A model generated the notes under the pieces. The model was not told the DNA's origin. It saw nothing but the letters and a program-made list of their open reading frames with translations, and searched no databases. Shown piece after piece: positions 21,237 through 34,847 of a stretch of 64,000 bases of DNA (its first letter is position 1; every line of letters begins with the position of its first letter). The stretch is taken from NCBI GenBank assembly GCA_037783415.1, contig JAZGTN010000028.1, forward strand, positions 1,135,001-1,199,000, written 5' to 3'. Position numbers and translations under genes: made by a program. The DNA is from Leptasterias polaris (Eukaryota > Echinodermata > Asteroidea > Forcipulatida > Asteriidae).

Positions 21237-24200
21237 TTAGGTACATGCAGTGTTCTGGTATCTTATGTACAGTAGCTTTTAGTTACCAGGTTGGCTAGGG
21301 AATGTTTTTTAATTGATTCTGTGATTTGGGTTGAATACAGATGGCATTCAGATTGCACTTCAACATTTGTATACCTCAGCTTATGAAAACATTTGGAAAG
21401 TTATATCAAAGAGATGTATTTTAAATGTTCAAGGCTCTTCTTAACTGGACATTGCTGTATCATTTTTAATCAAAATTTTAGACAGAATTTCCAGATATTG
21501 AATTTTAGACAGTTATTTCAGTTTGATTTTGTTCAATTTCTGATAACAATAATAATCAACAAAATTCACCTCAACAATAGTTTGTGACTATTAAGTTCAA
21601 GCTGATCTTCACTGAGCAATTGTCTATATTCCCCACCTACTGTTTGTCCAAATTTATTCTTGTCCATTTTTAACATGGAAGGGAAATTATGACTTTCTTC
21701 TCTATTTTAAATTCAAGCGAAAGGTTTATAAATGATACAGTTTGACAACTTGAGGAAAACCACTAATTGTGTGTGTAGTTGTAAACTTAGTTCAACAATA
21801 ACCACTGAGTCGGTGACTTGGTATTTATTGTTTGTGTTAGTACATGTACATGTTTTGGTTTATTTGCATGAGAGTCGGCAGTCGGGTATCAGTGAAGATC
21901 ACTGCACACTGGTTATGATAACAGATTGTGTATTTTTAAGAAGAATTTATCTTATTTACTTTGATATTTTTTTTTTTTTTGGGGCAAATGCTTGAATTTA
22001 TTGTCATAATTTTGATTTGAGTCCAAAATGTTTAGTAAGTATTATTAACAATATTATAAGCAAATTCAACCAATATTCTGAAATCTGTGAGAAACTCTTT
22101 CTGCTCTAGTGAGTCTTGTGCCCATCCTGATGGACAAATCTTATTAGTTTCAAAATGTTCTTAATAAACCGTCGTGAAAGAATTCACTCCGGCATGAATG
22201 AGATGGATTCATTTGCCAAAGGTTTGTAGGGAGCTCTTACAAAATGTTAGCTTCTCTGTGAGCCGTTCGTGCACATTAAAGTGTGTCAACACTTCAATGG
22301 ACCATTTTTATTGAAACTTGTTTGACGTAAAGTGGAAAAGACACCTTGCAATGTTTAGGAAAGATGCAAACCATTTTTTGCATATTGCAAAGAACAAAAA
22401 AATACATGATTGAAGAAAAGGGCCAAAATTCGAACAAGGACCATTATGACAACAAGCGGCCGATATTACATTGTGCTCATGCACAAAACATGTGTGGGTT
22501 ACCAGGCAATAACTGTCGGTCTCTAGTCGACAAAATGGTCCTTGTTTGAACTTGGCTAATCTTACCACTGGACCTTGTTTCAGTGATGTACAATGTAGAT
22601 AACTGCTGCTAAACCATTATAAACTAGTAAAGCCATTCCAAACAGTAGCTGTCGGGTTGTTGGACCAGCCTGCAGCAGACTAAGCCAAATAGCATAAAGT
22701 TGGTAAGCACAAAAATTTGCTTAGCACAAAAAGTCTTGCTTGGTAGAAAAGAGGTTTCCAGTTAAAAATGCCATGTTCGCATTTTTGCACTGGTGTCCTA
22801 CAAATAGTTTTTCGCTTAGCAAAGATGTTTGCTTTACAAAAGTTTCTGCTTCTCATCGATATGAAATTTGGCTCTTTGTAAAAGTCATCTTTGTACATGT
22901 ATAAAGAAAATAAAATGTTATATTTGATGAGCCTAGGGAAACCTTGTACAGTTTTTTGCAGTGCACCTGATGATTTTTAACCAAAGGCTTCATAAAGAAT
23001 AATATATACTGGAAGTAGTAATTTATTCTTTCGTTTGAAGATGAATGACTGGAAGTGTTAATGACTTAATAACCAGTAGTTAATTTTTTGTATCGTGTTT
23101 ATGCATGCCTCTTACATTAAGAGTCTGTATGGGGAACTTACAATGCAAGTTACAACAGGACTTTTTTAACTTGACATTTTAGTTGTTACTTTTTCCTTTT
23201 ATTTTATTTACTTATTCTGTTTTTGATTGATCGATTGATGATAAAGTCTGTCAATTTTATAAAAAGGGACAAAATAATTGTCACAAAATTTTTTAATTTT
23301 AAAATCAACACTTAGCGGTTTTAAAATTGTTTAAAATAAGATTTTCACTTTCAGAGAGAGTTTGAGACTCATGACTCGGTTTAAAAATTTGAATTCAAAT
23401 TTGTTTAACTCTAAAGAGGTAATCTTCCTGCAATGCTTGAAATTAGATCTCATTGATTTTTAAAGTCGACCAAAACAGCTCTCTCATAGATTAGTAATTG
23501 ATGTAATCCTGTATTTTATGCATGTGTTGTGTATTATTGTCATGGCTTTTATGTTATTTATTTTGGTATATTATTTGTGGTGCTTATTGAGCTGTTTTTG
23601 GTTTGTGGTTGCTCAGCCCTTCAATCCACAGGCCTGAGCCAAATCAATTATTAAAACGAGAACTAGATGTAAACATGTACAGAGTAAAACAAAAAATGTG
23701 ATATACATTATTATTATTATTTATAAAAATCACTTTAAGAGTGAAAGAAAAAAATATCAAAAGGTATTGAAAAATATGCAACAAAAATGTAACTGTATTC
23801 TTACTTGCCAACCAGTAGAGGCAGTGTTCATGTTAGCCTTGTACGACGTTGAGTTGTTTTCTAGGTGGTCTAGATGTTTTGTACTGATGAGTTGTGGATG
23901 ATACTTCATACTATTTCTTCTGGGTGGAAGGCATATTGTAATTATGGAGTTTTTTGTAAACTGTTAAAAATGTTTTAAAGAGGAGTTTTATTGAAGGTCT
24001 AGACTCTTTTTTTATTGTTCCTAACTCTGTTTAGCTTGTTTGTTTTACTGTTAGCGAGATAACTTTTGCATCTAAATGTGAAAGGGTTGTAATCCCATTC
24101 AGTATTACAGTTATTTTTAACTGGTAAACCACCAGTGAAAGTCAACAGACCCTACAAATTCAAACAAATTATAATATTTTACTCATTTCTGATAAATTAC

Positions 24201-24663
24201 TTGTAAAAAAATTGTTGCAGGTTTTAAGGTTTGTTGTAATTGTAAAGATCATTGGAAAATCCAGTTAGTTTTGACTGTTCAGAATGAATTTAGCTTCCAA
24301 ATCTGCAAACGGATAAACTGCAAATGAGATTTTTGCATTGTCTATCTGTGAAAATTACTTTTGCCGTGTTAAAAGTGAGGAATTTTTGCTTGTGCATGGA
24401 CATTTGCAATGCTAGAAATCTATCAAGCTTGCCAATGAGTACAAAAGTGTGTGGCGGTCGAGTCTTTCTCTAAACCGTTATTTTATCTGCCAATAATTAA
24501 GTGTCATTTTTACACTGATGTTTTCCCCTCTTTATTTGTGATGTGTACAGTTGAAGTTATTCTTTGTACTTAGTACAACCTGAAATTAGATTGTTCAGAA
24601 GTATAACATGAAGGTGGTGAAATAGCAAATGGTGAGATCAGGTAATAAAGAAACTTCTTTTAG
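21187..24663 (+). other. CCNI: CCNI 3' UTR (predicted)
   Basis: AT-rich, without a recognisable gene, ending after AATAAA at 24644-24649. An earlier AATAAA is at 22909-22914. A degenerate GGGCCCAATTTCATA-type MITE may lie at ~22683-22877 (GCTTAGCAAA-type motifs). The length of the UTR is inferred. Confidence 0.5.
24644..24649 (+). terminator. Candidate CCNI polyadenylation signal
   Basis: AATAAA followed within 30 nt by a T/G-rich stretch (TTTTAGTATGTCTTGTTGTC). It is the best-placed hexamer before the repeat-rich intergenic DNA. Confidence 0.4.
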
Positions 24664-24664
24664 T

Positions 24665-25554
24665 ATGTCTTGTTGTCTTCTTGCTACTTAATTATTTTGA
24701 GTTGTGACTTTTGTTGTTGAGAGGTAACGGACCGCCTGGTTGTAAGAACCCTAGTGATGTTATTAGAGACACTGCCAACTCTCCCCGACTCTGCAGAAAG
24801 TTCCCTGAAAATAAACCAATCTTTCCAAGTTCTGATAAACAAATTTGAGAATCTCCCTGATCGTAGTTTTTTTTCTTACCCTGTTTATGTTAATTGTAAT
24901 TCAAAATTTCCTGATTGTGTAAACCTTTTTCCTATTATGTTGAATGTATATGGGATTTGAGGCATTGCATGGTGAGGTATCAATATATATTTGGTTTGCG
25001 GTAACACCATGTGTATATCTACTTGCTAGGTAGATTTTGTTCTTTAAGAACTTGTCTTGCTATTTATTCTACTGCCAGGGATTATTATTCGGGAGACTTC
25101 TCAGTTCTGAAAAGAACTGTCTTGGTTATTAACTACTACCTGGGCGGAATGTAGGAAATCGGCCGGGACTACTACTTTAATTCAGTGGATCGAGGGGACT
25201 TCTCGTTATTAACTACACTCCGAGGCAGTGAGTTCTGAATTGGTCTCAAGGTTTCGACTAGCTTACTCTAGTCATCGTCTCAATGTTTCGACTAGCTTGC
25301 TCTAGTCATCGTCAGAAACGCTTGTGCATAAGTTTCCCATCTTGCACATTTGGCACTCTATAATCTTTTATTGTAACGAGTCATGTCATTCTGGTGCTCC
25401 ATGTTTCGGGGTGAATATTATAGGCCAAAGATACTTGCAGTGCTATAAAGTAACACTGACTGCATTTGCGTCCCAGTGATGGTTGTTACACTGGTACAGG
25501 ACTTACGCAAATTGGTCAATAATAAATGCATTATTTCAGCTTGTCTGTGAAACA
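24665..25554. other. Intergenic, no gene seen
   Basis: It contains a 34-bp tandem pair at 25252-25319 (TTTCGACTAGCTT-ACTCTAGTCATCG). Nothing else was recognised. Confidence 0.6.
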
Positions 25555-25887
25555 TTAAAGGCACTGAACACGTTTTGTAATTGTCAAAGGCCAGTATTCT
25601 CACTTGGTGTGTCCCATATATGCATAAAATAACAAGCCTGTGAAAATTTGGGCTCAATTGGTCATTGAAATTGCAAGAAAATGATGAAAGAAAAAACACC
25701 CTTGTACAAATTAGTCTTTTATTATTTTAGTGAGAAATTACCTCTTTCTCAAAAACTACGTTACTTCAGAGGGAGTCGTTTCTCACAATGTTTTATACTA
25801 TCAACAGCTCTCCGTTGCTGGTTACCAAGTAAGTTTTTATGCTAATATATATTTTGAGTAATTACCAAACGTGTACAGTGCCTTTAA
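25555..25887. mobile_element. MITE, TTAAAGGCACTG family, 333 bp
   Basis: TTAA-bounded ends are TTAAAGGCACTGAACACG and CGTGTACAGTGCCTTTAA. The interior string GTGAAAATTTGGGCTCAATT recurs in the 61121 element and at ~37060. Diverged pieces also lie at ~38570-38740 and ~51000-51290. Confidence 0.8.
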
Positions 25888-26889
25888 TCAAAACCATTGT
25901 GATGGATTTGATCCGAGGTACAAACCATTTTATTTTGAGGGGGAATCTATTTTGAGAGGAGGGGCTTTAATGTACCTGCCAGCTGACAATGTATTGTTTT
26001 TATTTTATTTACCCTTCACCATAACCAAAAGGTTTGAGGCTACCACTAGTATGTCCCGTTTTACTGAAATTAACAATGGGTTGGTGGACTGAATGAGGCC
26101 CTCTCTTGTGGCTTTAGAATGTCTTAATGGAAGCTGAGCCCGTATGAGCCAAAAGACTACCAGCTAAGGCTAGAAAGCCGCATCATCGTGCATTGAAGTA
26201 TAGGACGTCCTTGGTAACAGTCGTAGCCAGAGCTGTAGCCACCAATTCTAATACGCCTCAACAGTGTTTTTGTCCATATAATGCAGACAAATAACAGCAT
26301 TCTCAGACTTGAAATCAAGTCTACTGTAATGATCATCCAGTACAGGTACACAGGCAGGGGACAAATGTTTTGAGTAAGGTAGGATAATATTGGAGAACAG
26401 AAAGAAACACTCTTGAACAAGAGATTCGTTTCAGATTTGTAATTTTTTATTGTTGGCACTACACGACTCGGAGTAAACACATTCACTAACATTAGCACAT
26501 ATCCCGACCCCCTCCCCCCAACAAAAGAAAAAAACAACATGGTTATTGTTTGAAACTATCAATAAATTAACAATCCCTAATCGTAATTCAGCCATCTTTG
26601 CTACACGCACTGTCAATAATATCAAAAAAAGACCAGACTATTCTTATACCCCTCAGCCTCGGTTACACTGGTTTAAATAGACGAAATAAACAAAATGGCC
26701 ACAGCATCATAGAGATCTAATCTAGCTCAGGACATTTCCATTTCAAACTTTGTATCAGCTGTTATACTGTTAAATCAAAAAATGACAGAATTACGTATTC
26801 GTTTTAGATTATAGTGAAAAGGGGTGGATGGAAGTGTTTGAACGGGCGACTGTGGATGGAAATTGTACAATTACCTTCCAGACCAAAAG

Positions 26890-27108
26890 GCCCAGACCCA
26901 ATTTCATTGAGCTTCTAAAGCAGAAAAGGGTGCTTAGTAATTTTGTCTGCTAGGCATTAATGTACAGGGAACCAGTCACAAAACACACATCATACATGGT
27001 ATTTTGGCTGGTAACCCATTCCTGTCAAGCATTTTTTTTTTATGTGCTTAGCAAAATTTGGGTGCTTAAACAGAGTTTGGTGCTTAAGCAGCTCTATGAA
27101 ATTGGATT
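26890..27108. mobile_element. MITE, GGGCCCAATTTCATA family
   Basis: It runs from CCCAGACCCAATTTCATT to AGCTCTATGAAATTGG, with GTGCTTAGCAAAATTTGGG and TGGTATTTTGGCTGGT inside, both shared with the 20461 copy. Confidence 0.75.
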
Positions 27109-27512
27109 TAGGTCTGACCTACAACCTTTCTATAAGGAATAAAACGTCTATAAGCACATATGATATACCATAAAGAAGTGACAAATACTGTACACAGCAT
27201 ACACTAAAAAGGTATTTGTTTTCTTATTAACTATGTTTTGAAGTATGTGCCACTTGATAGAAACCAGTGAGTAAAATGAGTTTCTTGATATCTAAATCTG
27301 AGTAGAAAATTTTATTTCATAAAAATGTTACAGACTTTCCCCTCATACAGGGGGAGAAAAAAACAACACAATCTAATGTTAGCCCAGCCGATAATAGTCA
27401 CACACTTATGACAATCACAATTTGAACATGATCACCGACACTATAATGCTACATTTCATTTTCATTTCATACTCATAGGAAAATGCCACATTGGTATGGT
27501 TACAGACATGTC

Positions 27513-27809
27513 CAGTGTTGTGGTACTCGTACTGCTAGAGTACCATTTGATGGCACTCACATTAGTACTAGCAAAATAGTTGAACGCAAAGTCCATACTC
27601 GATACTCAACTGAAAAATAACTTGTACTCGTAATTGTAGATCCAAATACTTGGTACTCGGCTGTTGGGTCTCGATACTCAGGTATCAGAATACTCGGTAC
27701 TTGGACTCTGTACTTGATGACCCAAGTACCCATACTTGAGTACTTCCGCACCACCCGAGTACTCGGCAGTACTTGGTACTCAACTGAAAAGTACTTGACT
27801 ACAACACTG
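27513..27809. mobile_element. hAT-like MITE rich in TACTCG
   Basis: The ends are CAGTGTTGTGGTACTC and AAGTACTTGACTACAACACTG. The 8-bp flanks GACATGTC and TACATGTC differ by one base. The interior is built of short TACTCG/TACTTG strings. Confidence 0.8.
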
Positions 27810-28050
27810 TACATGTCTGAACCATAATGATTAAACACAAAAAAAGGAATTTCCTTTTTTCAAATGTTTCAAACCATACTGCACAATTTTCACATCAATT
27901 AATTGCTACTAGATATACACTGCAAACTTGGAAAAAGTTTTCCGCAACTCTTCTTTGGATCTATGTTGTCATCAAGTTGCCCCCATGGTTACATTCCTAT
28001 GTTCCGACCCCTCTATCTTCCTGACACTCATAGTGTATTTTCCAAATTCT

Positions 28051-28106
28051 TACCCTTACCCTAACCCTAACCCTAACCCTAACCCTAACCCTAACCCTAA
28101 CTCTAC
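28051..28106. repeat. Interstitial telomeric repeat (CCCTAA)7
   Basis: Seven perfect CCCTAA units lie at 28059-28100 with degenerate units on both sides. This is the TTAGGG telomere type. Ordinary DNA continues on both sides. Confidence 0.95.
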
Positions 28107-28450
28107 CTAGCATGTAAATCAGGAGGTGTTTACGAAACATAGGCATGTCAGAACACAGAGCAGTCACTGCCCCCATCAGTGTAAAAGACCATGAGTGCAA
28201 TCCTGTAAGCCATCACATCACACATAAGCTTATGGCTATGTCTTGCTCCAAAGCTACTTTTCTGCATATTTTGTATTTACCAAGAATCACTCATCTCTTC
28301 TTTCAAAGTCATTTCTGATGACAGAGAATTTATAATTCTGACAAGACCTTGAGTCTATGCAAGACACAGTGTGAAAGGCAGGTCCAGAAAATGTGTTTGG
28401 TCAAGACATATACCCACAAAGAAAAATTCATTTCCTAAGGGTTTCTGGTA

Positions 28451-28562
28451 ATAGACATCTTGCATTGGCTGCCATCTTTAATGTCAAACAATGGAAACGT
28501 GCACATGTGTACAACTCTCAGCCAATGATAGCTCTTCATTGTGACGTGATATGCAAGGCTCC
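28451..28562 (+). repeat. Dispersed element (CRE-type MITE family)
   Basis: It contains TTGCATTGGCTGCCATCTTT, AACAATGGAAAC, AGCCAATGATAGCTCTTCA and TGTGACGTGATATGCAAGG in the same order as the copies at 43197 and (inverted) 35660. Confidence 0.65.
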
Positions 28563-29290
28563 ATCATTGGAGTCAGTTTGTGTGAAGCGGGCGTGGCTTA
28601 CGGGCGTGGCTTACAGTGGATTTACGCCACATTTACAAACAGGATAGCAATAACTAAGTCATACCCCCCTTTCCAGATTGTTTTACCCTTTATCTGAAAC
28701 AGAAAAAACAAAATGGCTACACCATAATAAATTAAGGTCTACTGTTACTCACATTTGCAATGTTTATAAAAAATTTCAGATGTAATACGTGGCCGTTTGT
28801 AAAATGACTGTACATTAATTCAGCCTTTAAACTTGTTATCCCTTGCTTGAAGAGTCCAATAAGCCCTTTCAAACAACAGACAGCGATCAGAACAAGAGAA
28901 ATATATACAATGTAGTTCTGAACACTTGAAAAACAAACAATGATTATTAGCCTTGTTGAGGTATGATGAACACTATGGGAGTGCACTGTTTGGTTTGGGT
29001 GTATACAGACAAATTTACCCAAAACATGTAGTGTCCGCCATATCTCAAAATAGCTTTTTGAAACAGTGCAGCTCCAAAATGTTATTTGCAACTCCACAAT
29101 TTGGGGGAAATTGTGTCGGCAGCACAGTTAAAATGTTTGACAATAAGCCATTTGTGAGTTAGATTTTGAAGTATTGATTGGTCACAAGTGAACACTTAAA
29201 TTGGATTATCCAGACTACAGACAGAGTGTTACCAAGTCACTTGGTTCAGGGCAAGCTTTTTGTATAGCAACTTCCAGATGGGCAAAGCCT

Positions 29291-29543
29291 GGGTCCCAAT
29301 TTCAGTCAGAACATGTATTGCCCGTCTCTAATACGTAAGCTTGGCAGAAATTTGTTAAGCAATATTCTCTGCTTAGAGCTGCTTAAACAAAAAAGAAGCT
29401 AAGCATAGAGTAAGGGTACCAGCAAAATACCATGCAACTTGTACATGTTGTACCATCTGTGACTGGTGTCCTGCTCATTTTTCCTTAGCAGCAAATCGTT
29501 AAGTACTGATTGTCTGCTTAAGCAACTCCATGACAATGGGCCA
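29291..29543. mobile_element. MITE, GGGCCCAATTTCATA family (diverged)
   Basis: It begins GGGTCCCAATTTCAG and ends GCTTAAGCAACTCCATGACAATGGGCC. Internal GCTTAGAGCTGCTTAAAC and TACCAGCAAAATACCATGC are typical of the family. Confidence 0.65.
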
Positions 29544-32500
29544 AGCATTTGCCATGTTTGGTATAGTGGAGTGAATTAGTAGTCTACTACAACTTCCCAT
29601 CCTTTGAGTCTCCCATTATTTATTTAATAACATTCATTTTGTTCCAATAAAGTCCAAATTACTGCAGGAAAAGAACATCATTCTGGTGTTGTTAAATAAA
29701 ACACCTCATCAGTTCTACCCTGATTTGGAGCAACATTGTTAAACAGTTTTAACTGTCCACATTATAACAATGATTACAAATAACCAATAGGTTTTATTGA
29801 CACTGCAGTGCACATAACCGTGTACACTGATGATATTTGTTGTTATCTACAAATGTGCTTTGCAAATTTTGATAAAAAACTACAACATAAAATCTTCGGA
29901 GAGCTTTATGTTTCAATACTTTGCCAATTTGATATATCTCTTCTGCACAAACATTTGTGTGCGTTAAAAGCATTACGCTTTATAGCAGAAGCATTGCTTG
30001 ACATATTTATTCCACTGACACAAGCCATGTCCATAACTTTGCACTTTGGCTGGTAACAGTTTTTCTGCAGAGCAAGGTTGTTTGGTCAGCAGCATCAAGC
30101 TATGCAGACAAAATACGGGAAAACCAACAGTCGCACAGAAATGTACAAAATAAGAAAAAAGCATTTCTACTGTTAACTGTTCCTACTGTCACCGAAAAAT
30201 ATTTGCAAATATCAATACAGCACTCTTATAGCACCAATACTCAAGTGTCATTCTTAAGATATCTCAACATATTGCATTAACTAAATTTTGTTTTCCAGCC
30301 TCGAGAATCAGTCATAAATTTGTGACTTTCATAAATGCACCACAAAGAAATCTTTAACAAACTCATATCTGTAATATCAGAAATTCCTCGAGTTTATACT
30401 AATAATGTGAAAATGACTGAAATTTGACACCGGCCTCCCGTTTGAGGACCACTGACATCAGTTTTGGTGGGTCACAATCCAATTTGCAATCATGGTAGAG
30501 GTATATCCTATTTGGGATTGTATGGGTGGTTCTCCTTACCACAGGGTGTCCAGATTGAGGCCCTGATTGGCTTGGGTGACAATCCTCTATTCCAAGGGAA
30601 TCCAACTGATCGTATTTTTGACCGCAGGAGTTTCAACAGTGAGTCACCTTGCATCCCAATTACAGTTTTATCTTATTTTGACTGCCTGTATGTTATTTTC
30701 TTGTATCAGTGACCAAGTAAATAGTAATAACAATAAAAACAGTTCATTTTTTTATTTCTTTTGCATCATGTAAATTTGGTTCACACACGCCCTCGCGCGG
30801 TGAATAATACTGTGAATTTACCAAATAAATATCTCTTTAATACATTGTGTAAGTTTCCAAAAAATTCCAATGTGGTTTTTTTTACTATGGAAACAAAATC
30901 GCAGAATCTATCAGATCAAACTTGCAGTCTATTGTGAAAAAATTTGCAGTTTTACTTCCAATATTACAACAGATTTGACTTAGCCTGAACTACAAAACTT
31001 TCAAAATACATGTACAAAAACCAACTCAATCAAATGGCGTGGTGGGTTGGTGTATTTTATAAAAACAATTCAACATTTTCATTCACGTATTTACAAAAGC
31101 AATTACAGAATACAAATGTGTGACCAGTGCTTATTCAGTGCATAGGTAGTTATGTACAAATCAACATCAACAATTTTATGCCTCCATCAAATTCTCAATT
31201 CAAAACTTCATATAAAAGTTAAACCACAGTAATCAAGCCCTCACTCACTCAGTTAAGTATGTACGATGTTTGTATGTTTGTATGCATGCACTCACACGTT
31301 AATCACCAAGGTAGACTGAAGACTTCCCTGTGCTCCCTCCCCCACGCCTTTTTAAAGCAATTTTTTTTGATTTTGTACACAAAATCAACCTAAGGAACAT
31401 CTTTGATTTGTGAAAACTTGCTGATCCTCGATGCTATTAAAGTCTACTTTGTCTATGAGTGGACATGCTTACACACAGAAAAATGAAGGAACTCTTGTTT
31501 TTCTTCCCATTGCTCCTGAATTATGTATGAGAAAGTCTTACATGACATATGAACAGGAATGATCTTAACCCGCCTAATATCAGCTTCTTGAGATAACCAA
31601 CCCATACCTCAGTATGCCACAACGCGCTGATCTACAGAATAAGGCCAATGCTCATGGTGCTTTAATAGAGTGGTAAACTGGAGAAGCCACCAGCTGTGTT
31701 CAATCGCAATGGAATTTGTGGCAGTGTTGGAAGAGACAATTCTCAACATTGGTGGAGTGGCAATCTCTAACACTGATTGATCACACTATACGAATACAGT
31801 GACAGGAGAGTGTTAAAGTGGTGGTGTGCATAGCTAATTGAAATTTTTAATTAAGCACCTTTTGACCTAATTCACCTGATGTTGTCATCACGATAATCTT
31901 GCGCAGTTTAGGCAACGCAGCATTTATGCCCTTTTATCATTGACTCCCAAAATGGTGAATGCGGCAGACAGTAACTGTTAGCGGTAAGGGGTGAATACGA
32001 GGTTTGTGGCTACATTTACCTTGCCACTGAAGGACCTGTGAGTTTAAAACCCTCAGTTTTAAAGGGTAGACTAATCCACACACAACTCACACACAATATT
32101 CCTATTCTAAAGTGCTCCTCACACATTCCATAGCTGTGGTATTCAATTACATTTGTTAAATACATAAAACAGTAGTGGATGTTACATTCTGACAGAAAAA
32201 GTTCATTTTTGTGACATCATATGAATTGTCCATTAAAAAACATCAACGAAGAATCACTGTCTGACAAGTAATCTTGGCCTATCAGTGATGCAAAGTTGAT
32301 TGTGTATGTACGCTCGTAGTAATTCGTAATAGTATGCCCTCTTTAGCCATGATTTAACCAACTTGACCAGAGATCTCACTCACATCTTGAGGATCTTGCA
32401 GCACTGGGAAAACATTTTATTTGTTTTTTTCCCATGCCTTTTCTAGGGATCAAATCAGCACACGATTGCAGAAATAAAGTTGCAAAAATTATTATTATTA

Positions 32501-33390
32501 ACAAATATGACTCTCTGTCTCATACAAATTTATTTCTACGATTGCTGAAAAATTCATCTTTGCAATTTTGTTTCTCTGACTGATTCTCCAATGCTGCAGG
32601 ATTGATTCCCAAGACCTTAATGAGAAATGGTCCAGTTGGTTAAATAATGCCACAAGAGGGCGCACTATTACAAATTACTTTTAAGCATACAATCCACCAT
32701 CGATCACTGACATAAAAAAAACACATATTTTTTCCAGATACTTGACAAAAATTCTTTGGACATTTTACACAGAAAAACAAAAAATCATAACTTTTTCTCA
32801 TTGTCAGTACAAACATATGGAACACAATCTACACACATTTTACAGACTTTGCTTAAAGCATTAATTCATCTTCATCAACTGAAAGATCCTTTTAAACAAA
32901 TAATAAGAACCAATTCCAGTCCGCACAAACTACTAAATATACACAAATAAAGTTTTAAAGTTTCCAAAAGAAAACTATGCTATAACCATGTTATAAAAAC
33001 ATAAATAAAATCAATTTAAAATAACACCTCAAAATCAAAGAACCCATTTACTGTTCTATCTGTGGCTAACTTAAGGGCTTCAAGGGAAGACTGATATTAA
33101 TCCATTCTAACACCATGCATAACATGGTCAGATTTCCAAGTTTAGTTTATGAAAAAGACTTGGTAAAAACAAGAGTTGTACATTTGATCACCTTGGTGGT
33201 CATACATAAATGAAATGTCTTGGTTTCTTGAGACCATTCTCAGGCAGAGAATTCCCAAATGCCCAAAACGAAAGGCTCCTAAAACACATTTTTATAGCAG
33301 AAGTTTTAGAGCTCACTTCAAATACGTTTTCAATGTACAAACACTCATAACCATAAGTGATGCTTTGCATGGTGAGGATCAAATGAAAAA
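29544..33390. other. Intergenic or ST6GALNAC 3' UTR, no gene recognised
   Basis: AT-rich. At 30420-30650 there is a GC-richer patch with an open minus-strand frame of ~65 codons that I do not recognise. Positions 31660-31735 match 42205-42290 in inverse orientation (AGCTGGTGGCTTCTCCAGTT). I could not place the sialyltransferase poly(A) site, so its 3' UTR could reach into this stretch. Confidence 0.4.
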
Positions 33391-33597
33391 GCTATAGCAG
33401 TAAACTTGCAGGTACAACCATTAATAGAACTCTTTTGGGAGAAGTGTTGGCTCTGAGAGGAGCAAACAGTGTACTCTCCTGAAGACGAGCAGAGTATATT
33501 GTTTGAAATGTCAAGACCTTACCGGTTCTTCTCAGAACCAACACTTCTCCCAAGAGACTTTTATACGTGGTTTTACCCTCAAGTATACTACTATAGG
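33391..33597. mobile_element. MITE with ~64-bp inverted ends (source of satellite)
   Basis: The left arm starts CTATAGCAGTAAACTTGCAGG and the right arm ends with its inverse, CAAGTATACTACTATAGG. Both arms hold TTGGGAGAAGTGTTGG. The short centre has GAGCAGAGTATATTGTTTGA. The left arm matches the unit of the 39003-41657 array. Confidence 0.85.
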
Positions 33598-34847
33598 TTT
33601 TTTTTTTACTCATAACAATGTACCTAACTATAACTACAGAATGTTGGGAACACAGATTTGATGGTGTACATGTACGTGTGAATGTACTTACTATAACCTA
33701 CAGACAAAGAAGACTTCACTATAAAAAAACTTGTTGCTGTTTGGTTATATCTAAAAGTTAATAGTTAATACTGAAAGTAATTTGGTCTTTTTCTTATTCA
33801 AATGGGTTTTCCTATAAAAAATGAAAATTCAGAGTATTTGTTATGAGCAGTCCAAATTTGTTGACATTTTCAAAGACAGTGTACGATTTTAAATAGGTTT
33901 CTAAAGACGCTGATATTTTACAGTAGATTTGATGGAGGAAAACAAAAAACAAAAAAACCCCAAGTTTTCTAACTCAGCTAGGAAGACAACAAGACAGTAT
34001 GCGTCTGAAAAAAAGAAAACAGATTTAGCGAAGATTGTTGTTATTTAACTATTTTTGGAGTTACAAATACAAAAAACGGGCAAGAGTAAAACTTAAAAGT
34101 ATATACAAAAAACAATTAAATCCCAGCTTGGAAGAAAAAATTGCTCAAAAAAGAAACAAATTAGAGTAACTTCCTGTGGGTGGAAACAAGCCAAGCGGAT
34201 GCAAGCCAGCCCTAATTATAAAACTGTTTCCATGCAAACTCTACTATCCTTGTGCATTACCACAAGAGCAAGGACACCTTTGTTAGATGAGGATTTACTT
34301 TGCAAATTTCAACTAAATCGGTAAGGCAGTGATCATGTTTCATCCCAACTTTAGAATCGCCCAACTGTAGCTGGGATCTGGAGATCTTTCACGATGCAGA
34401 TGATCAGGACAGTGGCTAATTATAAATTGCCTGTGGATGGTTGCAACATTAACACCAGACAGAGGGCAGGTGGCGATGAGGTTATTAATTCAGATGCCTG
34501 TATGTCAGGGAACAACAATTGATTCTTGTTTTAAGGCATGGCTTTTTTTTCTCCTCAAGTTTTGCCGTGATAATTACCGTGGAAGTTGACAGAAACCTAA
34601 CCATTTCATGTCGATGTTGCCTTTCTTTCGTCAATTCAGGGTTTCATTGTGGCAACAATATTTTCAAAGGAAAATAATTACTCAAGAAACTCGACAAGTT
34701 CTGAAAAATAATACGGCAGAAGGGCACTGACGTGAAGTGAATACTGACGTGAAGTGGTTAAGAGAATGGAAAATCACTCTAGAGGATCACTGATCATTGT
34801 TACTATCGATCACTAATCAATCACTATCATGCAATCCCAGATGTATT
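33598..34847. other. Intergenic or 3' UTR, no feature seen
   Basis: A/T-rich with several A runs. No open frame, inverted repeat or tandem repeat was supported. Confidence 0.5.

Noticed and set aside
28051..28106. Chromosome end
   Set aside because: The tract is short and ordinary sequence continues on both sides.
30399..30720. Possible exon in the 30.4-30.7 kb GC-richer patch
   Set aside because: Frames of 65-80 codons on both strands, but no family resemblance and no matching splice sites with a neighbouring exon.
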